Origin: Lyngbya sp. CCAP 1446/10
GTDB lineage: Bacteria; Cyanobacteriota; Cyanobacteriia; Cyanobacteriales; Microcoleaceae
Assembly: GCF_026130175.1 (NCBI RefSeq)
Contig: NZ_JAIGNI010000158.1
Coordinates: 1-37,298, forward strand
DNA: 37,298 bases
Direction: 5' to 3'
Shown: piece after piece, positions 8,564 through 16,598 of the stretch
Position numbering within the stretch: position 1 is the stretch's first letter
How the letters are laid out: every line of letters starts with the position of its first letter
Made by a program: the position numbers and the translations under genes
The notes under the pieces: model-generated
Told to the model about the DNA's origin: nothing
Database searches by the model: none
The model's input: only the letters and a program-made list of their open reading frames with translations

Positions 8564-8990
8564 GGTATTCTAATTCCAAGCCTGAGTTTTTAACTTGGAA
8601 AGCTGATAAATTATACTATCACCAGAAAAATCAGAAGTCAAGTGCTTGATTTTTCTGTAAATTTATGATAATGGTGTGAACTTGTACCAATTCTTAAAAG
8701 TTATGTAACAAGCGACATATTAGACCTCTTGCATAAGTCTTTTTAATCAAATTTTCGGACGGGCTAGAAGCCAATCCCAAAAGAAAAAAAAATTGTGGGA
8801 TGGGCTCTGAGCATCGTCCTAATTATTTTTGCAAGAGGTCTATTAAGTGCAGATTAATAGTGAATTGCTATGAGCCACCTCCTTGTGGAGGGTGAACGCT
8901 TAATAGCAGAATTTTCATAGCAAATTTACAATACTCCGAACAATTTTGAGTTGAGAAGAGGTCTGAGAAATATCAAAAGTTGGTTCGATG
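8564..8990. other. Intergenic region between the two sulfotransferase genes
   Basis: No gene is seen. The region contains the MITE-like element at 8721-8842. The remaining sequence is AT-rich upstream DNA of the fused gene, with no recognisable promoter boxes. Confidence 0.5.
8721..8842. repeat. MITE-like element with 13-bp terminal inverted repeats
   Basis: TAGACCTCTTGCA at 8721-8733 and TGCAAGAGGTCTA at 8830-8842 are perfect inverted repeats around a 122-base unit with no coding capacity. Inside, AATCCCAAAAG and the later GTGGGATGGGCTC region form a second imperfect stem, so the whole unit can fold. A degenerate relative with similar ends lies at 23152-23254. Size, ends and recurrence suggest a miniature transposable element mobilised by a transposase encoded elsewhere. 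Confidence 0.6.
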
Positions 8991-9842
8991 CTACACCTCC
9001 CATTTCAATTCTTCGTTTTCTTTATCGGCAATTTGTTCAAATAAACGCTCCACAGTAGGGTCAAGTTCTTGACGCCAACGCAAATCTAAAGTAATTTCTA
9101 AACCATGATTTTGGTAATAATCTGAGCAACCCTTTGATACATTAGGTAAAAACTCTTCTGTATTTTTGTGTTGAGCCTTTACTATTAAAAACTTCGTTCC
9201 GTTGTTTCCTCCTACTGGATGATGTTCGTGCTGGTAATATTTAACCATTTGGGGTTGATAGTCTATTTCCAAAAAATCGCAAAGCGTTCTGATGACACTT
9301 TCTACATTTGTGGCAAGATCTTCATATTTTATCTTAATTTTATTACCATTAAAATGACGGTACAATTCTTGGGTTTCATTGATGAGTTCCTTCCAATCAT
9401 TAATTATTTCTTTGACATTTTTTTGAGGATATTTTCTGGTGCGGGAATTGATAACTGCCCGCCCATCTCTTTGGATAAATATCAAAAAAGGTTGGGAAGA
9501 TGTTTTTTGAATAGTGGCTATTTGTTCTTCTAGCCAAGAAGTGTTTTTTGTAGAATCAACTACAATTGGCTTTTGTGTTTTGAGCGATATTTGTTCGTAT
9601 AAGTCTAGGTGAGTGCTAGTAATAAAATCTTTCCAAACTGGACAATTGATACCACAAATGTTGCAAGTTCTTTTTATGGGGTAGTTTGTATTTTGCATGA
9701 ATCTGGCTTTCCTTGCCTCTCCCGAGTAGAAACAATCCTGATGACTTCCCAGTATAAGTCCTAGAAGCGTAGAGCCAGAGTGACCAGCGCCACAGATAAA
9801 ACAAACCTTTTGATTGATTCTTGATCCAGAATTTAGCACCAT
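8991..9842 (-). CDS. Sulfotransferase family protein
   Basis: The 283-residue protein has the PAPS-binding loop CFICGAGHSGSTLLGLILG near residues 14-32 and the 3'-phosphate motif FLIFIQRDGRAVINSRTRKYP near residues 118-138. A four-cysteine cluster (CNICGINCPVW) lies between them and could bind a metal. A typical ERLFEQIAD helix is near the C-terminus. It would transfer sulfate from PAPS to a hydroxyl acceptor, perhaps an extracellular polysaccharide or glycolipid. The ATG at 9842 was chosen because the frame is closed by a TGA shortly upstream. It shares strand and neighbourhood with the fused sulfotransferase downstream (427-base gap), suggesting a small glycan-sulfation island. The acceptor is unknown. 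Confidence 0.82.
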   Translation of the reverse strand: MVLNSGSRINQKVCFICGAGHSGSTLLGLILGSHQDCFYSGEARKARFMQNTNYPIKRTCNICGINCPVWKDFITSTHLDLYEQISLKTQKPIVVDSTKNTSWLEEQIATIQKTSSQPFLIFIQRDGRAVINSRTRKYPQKNVKEIINDWKELINETQELYRHFNGNKIKIKYEDLATNVESVIRTLCDFLEIDYQPQMVKYYQHEHHPVGGNNGTKFLIVKAQHKNTEEFLPNVSKGCSDYYQNHGLEITLDLRWRQELDPTVERLFEQIADKENEELKWEV

Positions 9843-9947
9843 ATCGCTGTAATAGATAAATTGGGTGTTGCTTAATCAGGGTATGAAAAAAATAAGTTGA
9901 AAATCCAAACGCTTTGTGAATACTGGTTTCTATGACGGGCATATTTA

Positions 9948-10030
9948 GCCTTTCATACTGTAAATCAGCAACGCCGGATTTTTTAACCGCAGATATCAGC
10001 AGATGAACACAGATGCACGCTGATAGGATT
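9948..10030. repeat. Dispersed repeat (second copy) plus CAGATG-type repeat
   Basis: The first part, with core GTAAATCAGCAACGCCG, matches the copy at about 3204-3238 with a few substitutions. It is followed by a run of GCAGAT/ACAGATG-like units, similar in type to the ones at about 23183-23218. No gene is present here. Confidence 0.55.
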
Positions 10031-10056
10031 TCTGAAGTGTTTCAACTCTGACTTAA

Positions 10057-10494
10057 TTAGCTATTCATCCGCCGGATAAACTCTAAGGGTAATCCGTCTG
10101 TATCGGCAATAAAAGCTACTTCGTAAACATTTTGCCCGATCGCCTGTTGAGTCGGTTCTAATAAAACTTTCAAAGCTTGAAATTGGTTTGGTTGGTCTTT
10201 AGCAGCTTCCTCAAACCGCTGTTTGAGAGACTGCAACCACCTAGGTAAGTCTGTCGTCGCCTCAGTTAAATCGAAGGATAAATGATAATATCCCACATAA
10301 TGCTCGTCTGCGAAAGCATCGGGTGCGGGTTTTGGTTCCGGGATTTGGATTAGTTCGATGCGTCCGTTAAGACCTTCCATCCAACAGGCTAAGGTGTAAC
10401 CTGTGGTAAAGCGATCGCTCACAGTAAATCCTAACTGTTCGTAAAAGGCGATCGCCCGGTGAATGTTAGCAGTGCGGATCGAGGCGTGGTGCAT
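10057..10494 (-). CDS. VOC (glyoxalase/bleomycin-resistance/dioxygenase) superfamily protein
   Basis: The 145-residue protein begins MHHASIRTANIHRAIAFYEQ, the usual first strand and helix of a vicinal-oxygen-chelate fold. Later it has YVGYYHLSFDL and ends with YEVAFIADTDGLPLEFIRR, where His and Glu are typical metal-ligand positions. Such proteins act on small molecules (lactoylglutathione, fosfomycin, dioxygenase substrates), but no substrate can be assigned. The frame stays open 74 codons further upstream through a heptamer repeat array. That extension would be translated repeat (NCQLST units), so the ATG at 10494 is preferred. The zinc-ribbon gene lies upstream on the same strand, beyond the array. 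Confidence 0.8.
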   Translation of the reverse strand: MHHASIRTANIHRAIAFYEQLGFTVSDRFTTGYTLACWMEGLNGRIELIQIPEPKPAPDAFADEHYVGYYHLSFDLTEATTDLPRWLQSLKQRFEEAAKDQPNQFQALKVLLEPTQQAIGQNVYEVAFIADTDGLPLEFIRRMNS

Positions 10495-10650
10495 TTGGCA
10501 GTTGACAGTTGACAGTTGACAGTTGGCAGTTGACAGTTGACAGTTGGCAGTTGGCAGTTGATAGTTGATAGTTGGTAGTTGGTAGTTGCTACAAATAACA
10601 AATAACCAATAACAAATAACCAATAACAACTGACTACTGACTACTGACCA
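10495..10650. repeat. Long heptamer (STRR) array
   Basis: About fifteen consecutive or slightly diverged heptamers of the TTGACAG/TTGGCAG/TTGATAG/TTGGTAG series are followed by AATAACA/ACCAATAACA units and GACTACT units, filling the space between the VOC start codon and the next gene's stop. Short tandemly repeated repetitive sequences with a 7-base unit are well known in filamentous cyanobacteria. The array keeps a frame open on the minus strand that extends the VOC gene. Confidence 0.85.
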
Positions 10651-10654
10651 ATGA

Positions 10655-11164
10655 TTATTCAAACAACCGAAAATAGGGATATCTAGTAGGAACTCCCGGC
10701 TCTTTTTCCAAATCAAAATTAATCACTTCCCAGCAAGGCTCCTCCTGGGGATCTGGGCTAAAATCCACAGGTAAACCGTACAGCTTTGGACGCGGCGAAT
10801 CCGGTTGGCCCCGCCAAGGCGTGCTGCGTTCCAAATAAGCGCTGATTAAGTCCCGATAGCGTTGAGCAACGATCACGCGAGTTGCTCGATAGCCTTGAGT
10901 ATAAAGTCGATCGAGCGCTTCGTGAATTTCAAACCGAATCCCGTCGGGGTGGGTGTGCTGGCGATACCATTCATCCTCCCAGCGGCGCCAGTGCCGCCCA
11001 GACTGAAGATGAACAAGTTCCCCCGTTTTTGGATCTGCCTCAAATGCCCCGTGACGCACGCACAAATATGTATCCGTGAGGGTTAGAGCCGGAATTGTTT
11101 GGCGGCAGTGGGGACACTGAATTTCCGGGCCAAACATCGGGTATTGCAAGGCAAATTCAATCAT
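10655..11164 (-). CDS. Cyanobacterial conserved protein with N-terminal zinc ribbon (TIGR02652-like)
   Basis: The 169-residue protein starts MIEFALQYPMFGPEIQCPHC and has a CPHC pair followed by LCVRHG, a likely four-ligand zinc ribbon. Next come a tryptophan-rich segment (GRHWRRWEDEWYRQ) and a helical region with RVIVAQRYRDLISAYLE. It resembles a family of about 165-170 residues that I recall only from cyanobacteria (TIGR02652); that name is from memory. The function is unknown. It is transcribed away from the gamma-carbonic anhydrase gene, with 106 bases between the start codons. Confidence 0.7.
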   Translation of the reverse strand: MIEFALQYPMFGPEIQCPHCRQTIPALTLTDTYLCVRHGAFEADPKTGELVHLQSGRHWRRWEDEWYRQHTHPDGIRFEIHEALDRLYTQGYRATRVIVAQRYRDLISAYLERSTPWRGQPDSPRPKLYGLPVDFSPDPQEEPCWEVINFDLEKEPGVPTRYPYFRLFE

Positions 11165-11270
11165 TTATTTGCGTCCCAGCATATTTATCTGCAAACGTGG
11201 CAAATAGTTTTATTATATCCCGTATTAACAACCAGCTAATCTGCTAGAAGTATCGCGATCGACCAAAAAG

Positions 11271-11816
11271 ATGAGTAATCTCAACGAACCTTTGCCTGCA
11301 AATCCTGCCTATTGGCCATTGCCGGATCTCTCCCAAGCTGCTTTTGTCGCTGTTAGCGCTGTTGTCATCGGCAGGGTAGAAGTGGCTGCGGGCGCGAGTA
11401 TCTGGTACGGGGCGGTGGTGCGGGGGGATGTAGAGCGAATTGCGATCGGCAAAAGTACCAATATCCAAGATGGAGCAATTCTGCACGGCGATCCGGGAAA
11501 ACCGACTATTTTGGAAGATTTTGTGACTGTCGGACACCGAGCGGTGATTCATTCAGCTTACATTGAACGGGGGTGTTTGATCGGGATTGGGGCGATCGTC
11601 CTAGATGGAGTGAGAGTGGGCACAGGGTCGATCGTCGGTGCAGGGGCGGTTGTGACGAAGGACGTTCCCCCTCGAACGCTGGTTGCGGGAGTGCCTGCGA
11701 AGCGGCTGCGAGACTTGTCTGAGGAGGAATCTGAGGAGTTGGTGGAACACGCTAAGCGTTACGAAAAGTTGGCTTTGGTTCACGCGGGGAAAGGTTCTGA
11801 TTTGGGATTTGCGTAA
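11271..11816 (+). CDS. Gamma-carbonic anhydrase family protein (left-handed beta-helix)
   Basis: The 181-residue protein is built of hexapeptide repeats ([LIV]GxxxxI pattern) that fold as a left-handed beta helix. Three candidate zinc-ligand histidines are present: H72 (LHGD), H89 and H94 (VGHRAVIH). The last pair has the five-residue spacing of the family. [17 protein letters not shown] and [20 protein letters not shown] are typical core segments. Relatives are YrdA/CaiE-like proteins and the N-terminal domain of CcmM. It lacks the CcmM Rubisco-like repeats. Whether it is an active anhydrase is unclear, as many relatives are not. Confidence 0.87.
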   Translation: MSNLNEPLPANPAYWPLPDLSQAAFVAVSAVVIGRVEVAAGASIWYGAVVRGDVERIAIGKSTNIQDGAILHGDPGKPTILEDFVTVGHRAVIHSAYIERGCLIGIGAIVLDGVRVGTGSIVGAGAVVTKDVPPRTLVAGVPAKRLRDLSEEESEELVEHAKRYEKLALVHAGKGSDLGFA

Positions 11817-11846
11817 GGAAGGGCGATCGGGTTTGTCTTAAAACAA

Positions 11847-12830
11847 TCAAATATCATATTGAAACATAGAATTAACGCTGTCTCGAAAAATTGGATACAG
11901 CGCAATCAATTCTTCTGTTATGTGAAAACAATGCTTGTCTAAAGGCAAAACTATAATTTTGTCTTCTACTAAAATCGCTAAAAAATATTGTAATAAGGAA
12001 ATACTACGAGGAATTTGCCTGCTTGGTGTTGAATTAATTTTTTTTCTAATAGATTTAATAACGTCTTGAACTTTGTCCTCTTGTTTAGCGCTCACAATCA
12101 CACCATATAAGTTATCGCAAAAACGAGTTATATCTTTTGGTTGAAGTTCTTGGGGAATTTTTTGCTGAGCAAATAGCTCTTGAGTAGCAACAGCTATTTG
12201 ACACTTTCTTTTAATTTCAGGATAATCATTATCTTGCATAGTAGGAGCTATTTGGTCAAATGCCATAATTACTGTATCTAGTTGTTCAACAGTAGCTTTA
12301 ATTTGTGCAGCTAAGCGAACTCTTTTCCAATCAACTTTAGAACCTTTATAAACCAAATCATGGGTTGAAACTGCCCAGGCGTGTTCAAAAGCACTTTTTA
12401 TTTGAATTTCAAACACAATGTCAAATATACTTAACAAATTATCTAAATCTGTATCTTCTGGTCTTCTTAACTGAGCATAAATTCTGGTTGAATCAAATAT
12501 AAAAATATCTGGAGATTTTTTATTCTGTCCTCTTTTTACAGTTTTTTGGGTCTTAAAAGTATTTTGACAAAATTTCATCACTTCTTGTTCTTGTGATAGA
12601 CTTGGTATAATGACTGTACAAGCAAATAAATCATTTAATTCAGACCATTTATTGAATCTACCTGTCTCGATTTTTTCCGCTAAAGATTCAATAGTTTTAA
12701 TTCTAGAAGTCAGTGCATATCCTTTGTTATCACAAAAATTCATCATGGTTGATTTGACTCGCTTTGCAACTTCTTCAACCAGGGGATGATATTGTTGATA
12801 CTGGCGGTCTAAAATAGGAGGATAAATCAT
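11847..12830 (-). CDS. RelA/SpoT-fold (synthetase-like nucleotidyltransferase) domain protein
   Basis: The 327-residue protein carries a divergent RelA/SpoT synthetase fold in residues 20-200. SRIKTIESLAEKI (42-54) matches the RxKxxxSxxxK loop, LNDLFACTVII (65-75) the nucleotide-binding strand, and VFEIQIKSAFEHAWAVSTHD (139-158) the strongly conserved ExQI...AW...H motif with E141. The usual GxR after the Asp is FACT, and the Y-x-S-x-H acceptor motif of ppGpp synthetases is replaced by IFDSTRIYAQLRR. It may therefore pyrophosphorylate another target, as ToxSAS-type toxins do, or be inactive. There is no HD hydrolase, TGS or ACT domain. The C-terminal 120 residues are not recognised. It lies 23 bases after the DUF262 gene and is clearly AT-richer than its neighbours. 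Confidence 0.82.
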   Translation of the reverse strand: MIYPPILDRQYQQYHPLVEEVAKRVKSTMMNFCDNKGYALTSRIKTIESLAEKIETGRFNKWSELNDLFACTVIIPSLSQEQEVMKFCQNTFKTQKTVKRGQNKKSPDIFIFDSTRIYAQLRRPEDTDLDNLLSIFDIVFEIQIKSAFEHAWAVSTHDLVYKGSKVDWKRVRLAAQIKATVEQLDTVIMAFDQIAPTMQDNDYPEIKRKCQIAVATQELFAQQKIPQELQPKDITRFCDNLYGVIVSAKQEDKVQDVIKSIRKKINSTPSRQIPRSISLLQYFLAILVEDKIIVLPLDKHCFHITEELIALYPIFRDSVNSMFQYDI

Positions 12831-12853
12831 AAGTTTGATAATTCACCAGTTAA

Positions 12854-13906
12854 TTATAGATTGACAGTTCCTGAAATGACGGATTTTAAGATATTAATAC
12901 GGGTTTTATTTTTGTTAATTCCTGCTGAACCTAATGAGGTTGAAATGGCATCACAGTAATCTTGAACTTCGGGAATATTTATCCTTGTTTCAGGAGAATC
13001 TAATGATTTAAAAAAAACATCTATTCTATTACAAACCTCGGAAGTAATTTGTAATTGTGAGTCAGTATTTAACTCTGATACTGCACCAAACAATGAATAA
13101 AAATCTGCTTGATTTTTTAGTCGCGTTTTACATATGTTTACATTGGAAGGACATTGATTTAAAAGCTCTTTTATTAATTCAATATTTTTTTTAAATTGAG
13201 CTTCTATTTCATCTCGTTCTTCCCACACTAAATCTCTTTCATTGAAAGCTTTATCCAAATCATCCTGACGATATGATTTGACTCCTTCCTCTAACAAAAG
13301 TAAAAGTAGAGTTACAAATTCTACATCTTTCATTTGTTGTCTTGCTTTGAGAGGAATTGAAGGAAAATTTTGTGGTAAAACGGAAATCATCCAGTCAGTT
13401 AAATCTTCTACCGTAGTAATAAATATTCCACTAAACTTGGCGTGACGAAGTTCTTGAGGTGTTAATTTACTAACATTACGATTAATACGATCAAATATAT
13501 TATTGATAATTACTTCATCGTCGGATTGGACATATTCAACAGCAAATTGATATTTCCAAAATTTTTGCTTGAATTCATTCTCTAAGTCTGTGAAATATTT
13601 TCCTCGGATTCGTGTAATAGTTGCTGTTTCACTTACTGGAAACTTTTTTTCAGCAAAGCTAAATAAAGTGGATAACCTTTGCTTTCCATCGACTACACCA
13701 TACTTAGAGACACCTTCAGGAGTTATTTCTTGATATAAGAAAATGGCGGGGGCAGGATACTCATTGAGTACAGTATCAATAAAAAAATCTTTGTATTCTT
13801 GATTCCAAACACTTCGTCTTTGATAAGGTGGTTCAAGATCGAGCAGATGTCTTGTGTAGAGATCCCAAAACCAAGAAACTGTCTGAAAATTAATAGTTCT
13901 ACTCAT
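12854..13906 (-). CDS. DUF262 (ParB/GmrSD-N-like) domain protein
   Basis: In the 350-residue protein, residues 8-90 carry the DUF262 signature: LLDLEPPYQRRSVWNQEYKD at 21-40, then YGVVDGKQRLSTLFSF, in which D73-G-K-Q-R77 is the catalytic or nucleotide-binding motif of the ParB/sulfiredoxin-like fold. Proteins with this domain include the GmrSD, BrxU and SspE restriction enzymes and many defence-island genes. The usual C-terminal DUF1524 HNH nuclease is not seen here. Residues 150-350 are helical and unassigned. The gene is AT-rich, starts 138 bases from the divergent GH116 gene, and is followed 23 bases later by a RelA/SpoT-fold gene. The pair probably forms an operon. Confidence 0.85.
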   Translation of the reverse strand: MSRTINFQTVSWFWDLYTRHLLDLEPPYQRRSVWNQEYKDFFIDTVLNEYPAPAIFLYQEITPEGVSKYGVVDGKQRLSTLFSFAEKKFPVSETATITRIRGKYFTDLENEFKQKFWKYQFAVEYVQSDDEVIINNIFDRINRNVSKLTPQELRHAKFSGIFITTVEDLTDWMISVLPQNFPSIPLKARQQMKDVEFVTLLLLLLEEGVKSYRQDDLDKAFNERDLVWEERDEIEAQFKKNIELIKELLNQCPSNVNICKTRLKNQADFYSLFGAVSELNTDSQLQITSEVCNRIDVFFKSLDSPETRINIPEVQDYCDAISTSLGSAGINKNKTRINILKSVISGTVNL

Positions 13907-14044
13907 TTATTTTTTTTGTAATAGGCTGGAATGATAATTTTTATTATACACTATATTCATTGGTATAAGAGCCAATTTGGCTAAAAAGATAAATTTATTA
14001 ACAATTAGGATTGTTAAGCCCGATCGCGCGCTAAGATAAATCCC

Positions 14045-16498
14045 ATGAATAACGATCGCACATCTAACCCAAACATCCCTCCGCATACCTGGAAACGTCC
14101 CATCGGCCTCGGTTGGGAGAATCCCTATACAGTCCGCTATGCAAGCAATCTCGACGACGGGCCCTGGCACGGAATGCCTCTGGGTGGCTTCGGGGCTGGC
14201 TGCATCGGGCGATCGCCCCGCGGCGACTTCAACCTCTGGCACATCGACGGTGGCGAGCATATTTTTCGCAGTTTACCCGCTTGTCAGTTCAGCGTTTTTG
14301 AAGAAACAAAAGGCAAAAAACAAGCCTATGCACTGTCCGCAGAACCGCCAAAAGATGGCAGTTTGTCTAATTGGAAATGGTATCCTTCTGAAGGAAGAAG
14401 GAAGAAGGAAGAAGGGAGAAGGGAAGATGAAGAACTAACGGGAGAAGAGTCAAATTCTGGGACTTATCATGCTTTGTATCCGCGTAGTTGGTTTGTTTAT
14501 GAAAATGTGTTTGAGGCTCAATTAAGTTGCGAGCAATTTTCGCCAATTTTGCCGAATAATTATCAAGAAACCAGTTACCCAGTTGCGATGTTTGAATGGG
14601 TGGCGCACAATCCTACAGATGCGCCGATTACTCTCAGCATCATGCTGACTTGGGAGAATATTGTCGGCTGGTTTACTAATGCTAACAAGTCGCCGGAAGT
14701 CATGGTGCGAGATGATGGTAGTCCATTTTATGACTATCAACCCCGGTGGGGAGAAAGTGCCGGAAATTTGAATTTGTTTGTGGAAGATTTTCACCGAATT
14801 GGTTGCGTGATGGCGCGGTTGAGTGCTAACGATCAGCCACAAGAGGGGGAGGGACAGTGGGCGATCGCAACTATTACCAATCCGGCGGTAGAAGTATTCT
14901 ATCAAACTCGCTGGAATCCGGTGGGGAATGGCGAGGATATTTGGCGACACTTTTCTAGTGAAGGTTTCTTGTTGGATGACAGAGATGAGACAGCCGCCGC
15001 CGCAGGGGAACGGTTGGCTTGTGCGATCGCAGTTCGGTTTACAATTAGACCAGGCAAAACTCGCAAAATTCCCTTTATTTTAGCTTGGGATTTGCCAGTT
15101 ACTGAGTTTGCATCGGGAGTTTCTTACTACCGCCGCTATACTGATTTCTTCGGACGGAATGGCAAAAATGTTTGGCCGATTATTCGTACCGCGATGAAGC
15201 ATTCCGATACTTGGCGCGAAAGTATTGAAGCTTGGCAAAAACCCATTTTAGAACGTACAGATTTGTCCGACAGTTTCAAAATGGCGCTGTTTAATGAGTT
15301 GTACATTTTGACTGACGGCGGTACTCTTTGGACTGCGGCGGATGAACGCGATCCCAAGGGTCAATTTGGGGTTTTGGAGTGCATTGATTACCGCTGGTAC
15401 GAAAGTTTAGACGTGCGACTGTACGGTTCTTTTGCTTTGTTGATGCTGTGGCCTGAATTGGAAAAGTCGGTAATGATTGCCTTTGCGAGGGCAATTTCGA
15501 CGGGAGACGATACTCCGCGAGTTGTTGGCTGGAATCAATCTGCGGCTATTAGAAAAGCTGTCGGTTCGACACCGCACGATTTGGGTGCTCCCAACGAACA
15601 TCCTTGGGAGAAAACGAATTATACTAGCTATCAAGATTGCAATTTATGGAAGGATTTACCTTGCGATTTTGTGTTGCAGGTTTATCGGGATTTTCTGTTG
15701 ACTGGTAGCACAGATTGTGAGTTTTTGCAAGATTGTTGGCCTGCCATTGTTGAGGCTTTGGCTTATCTAAAAACTTTTGATGAGGATGGGGACGGCATTC
15801 CTGAGAATTCGGGTGCGCCGGATCAGACGTTTGATGATTGGCAAATGCGGGGGATTAGTGCGTATTGCGGGGGTTTGTGGTTGGCGGCGCTGGAAGCTGC
15901 GATCGCGATCGGCGAAGTCTTAGAAGATGCAGCACCCGAAATAATTCCCAATCCCCAAGCAAAGATTGCATTATATCACAGTTGGCTGCTACAAGCAAGA
16001 CCGAACTATCAGGAAAAACTGTGGAACGGTCAATATTACCGTTTGGATAGCGAGAGTAATTCGGAAGTAGTGATGGCAGACCAATTGTGCGGTCAATTTT
16101 ACGCAAAATTGTTAGGATTGCCGGATATTGTGCCGCCAGAATGTGCTGTCAGCGCTTTAGAAACTGTGTATAAATCTTGTTTTTTAAAGTTCAATGACGG
16201 CGAGTTTGGGGCGGCGAATGGAGTAATGCTAAACGGTGCGCCGGAAAATCCGAACGCGACTCATCCTTTGGAAGTTTGGACGGGGATTAATTTTGGGTTG
16301 GCGGCTTTTTTGGTACAGATGGGAATGGAGGATAAGGCGTTTAAGTTGACTGATGCGGTGGTGAGGCAGATTTATGAGAATGGGTTGCAGTTTCGCACGC
16401 CGGAAGCTATTACGGCGGGCGGGACTTTTCGGGCGAGTCACTATTTGCGGGCGATGGCGATTTGGGCAATTTATGGGGTGTTGACTGGTTTTAAATAG
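14045..16498 (+). CDS. GH116 family glycoside hydrolase (beta-glucosidase/glucosylceramidase-like)
   Basis: The 817-residue protein is close to the normal family length. The N-terminal beta-sandwich starts with IGLGWENPY and GMPLGGFGAGCIGRSPRGDF; the C-terminal part is the (alpha/alpha)6 catalytic domain. E445 in FGVLECIDYRWYESLDVRLY aligns with the expected nucleophile and D597 in APDQTFDDWQMRG with the acid/base; their 152-residue spacing fits the family as I recall it. Members cleave beta-glucosides, xylosides or glucosylceramides; the substrate here is unknown. No signal peptide is visible, so it is probably cytoplasmic. Residues about 116-130 are a Lys/Arg/Glu-rich insertion encoded by a heptamer repeat. 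It is divergent from the DUF262 gene and has a higher GC content. Confidence 0.9.
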   Translation: MNNDRTSNPNIPPHTWKRPIGLGWENPYTVRYASNLDDGPWHGMPLGGFGAGCIGRSPRGDFNLWHIDGGEHIFRSLPACQFSVFEETKGKKQAYALSAEPPKDGSLSNWKWYPSEGRRKKEEGRREDEELTGEESNSGTYHALYPRSWFVYENVFEAQLSCEQFSPILPNNYQETSYPVAMFEWVAHNPTDAPITLSIMLTWENIVGWFTNANKSPEVMVRDDGSPFYDYQPRWGESAGNLNLFVEDFHRIGCVMARLSANDQPQEGEGQWAIATITNPAVEVFYQTRWNPVGNGEDIWRHFSSEGFLLDDRDETAAAAGERLACAIAVRFTIRPGKTRKIPFILAWDLPVTEFASGVSYYRRYTDFFGRNGKNVWPIIRTAMKHSDTWRESIEAWQKPILERTDLSDSFKMALFNELYILTDGGTLWTAADERDPKGQFGVLECIDYRWYESLDVRLYGSFALLMLWPELEKSVMIAFARAISTGDDTPRVVGWNQSAAIRKAVGSTPHDLGAPNEHPWEKTNYTSYQDCNLWKDLPCDFVLQVYRDFLLTGSTDCEFLQDCWPAIVEALAYLKTFDEDGDGIPENSGAPDQTFDDWQMRGISAYCGGLWLAALEAAIAIGEVLEDAAPEIIPNPQAKIALYHSWLLQARPNYQEKLWNGQYYRLDSESNSEVVMADQLCGQFYAKLLGLPDIVPPECAVSALETVYKSCFLKFNDGEFGAANGVMLNGAPENPNATHPLEVWTGINFGLAAFLVQMGMEDKAFKLTDAVVRQIYENGLQFRTPEAITAGGTFRASHYLRAMAIWAIYGVLTGFK
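14391..14428. repeat. GGAAGAA heptamer array inside the GH116 gene
   Basis: About five GGAAGAA/GGGAGAA heptamers run in tandem within the reading frame. They encode the charged insertion EGRRKKEEGRRE. The array keeps the frame open, so it is tolerated, probably as a surface loop of the N-terminal domain. Confidence 0.75.
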
Positions 16499-16505
16499 GG
16501 AATTA

Positions 16506-16576
16506 GGTTCGATCGTTCGGACTTCAGTCCTTTCTTGAGTTAAGCTAAGGAAGGACTGAAGTCTTGATTGCGAACC
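16506..16576. repeat. Long hairpin repeat after the GH116 gene
   Basis: GACTTCAGTCCTT at 16520-16532 pairs with AAGGACTGAAGTC at 16551-16563, and the outer GGTTCG (16506-16511) pairs with CGAACC (16571-16576). The hairpin may end transcription of the GH116 gene, although no clear T-tract follows. Related half-copies (AGGACTAAAGTCCT with CGAACC) occur near 18350-18372 and, more weakly, at 31126-31145, so it is a dispersed palindromic family. Confidence 0.6.
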
Positions 16577-16598
16577 AGTTGGATAAATCTGGTTGCTT

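Noticed and set aside
9616..9942. Minus-strand 108-residue frame overlapping the sulfotransferase
   Set aside because: It overlaps the real sulfotransferase in another frame and carries no motif. The part upstream of 9842 could be a fragment but cannot be named.
10495..10650. Possible CRISPR array
   Set aside because: The units are contiguous 7-base repeats without unique spacers, and no cas genes are present.
10495..10716. Upstream extension of the VOC gene giving a 219-residue protein
   Set aside because: The extra 74 residues are translated heptamer repeat (NCQLST/NYQLPT) and overlap the next gene; the VOC fold starts at the ATG at 10494.
13907..14260. Minus-strand frame opposite the start of GH116
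   Set aside because: It is mostly antisense to the conserved GMPLGGFGAG region of GH116 and lacks any family features.
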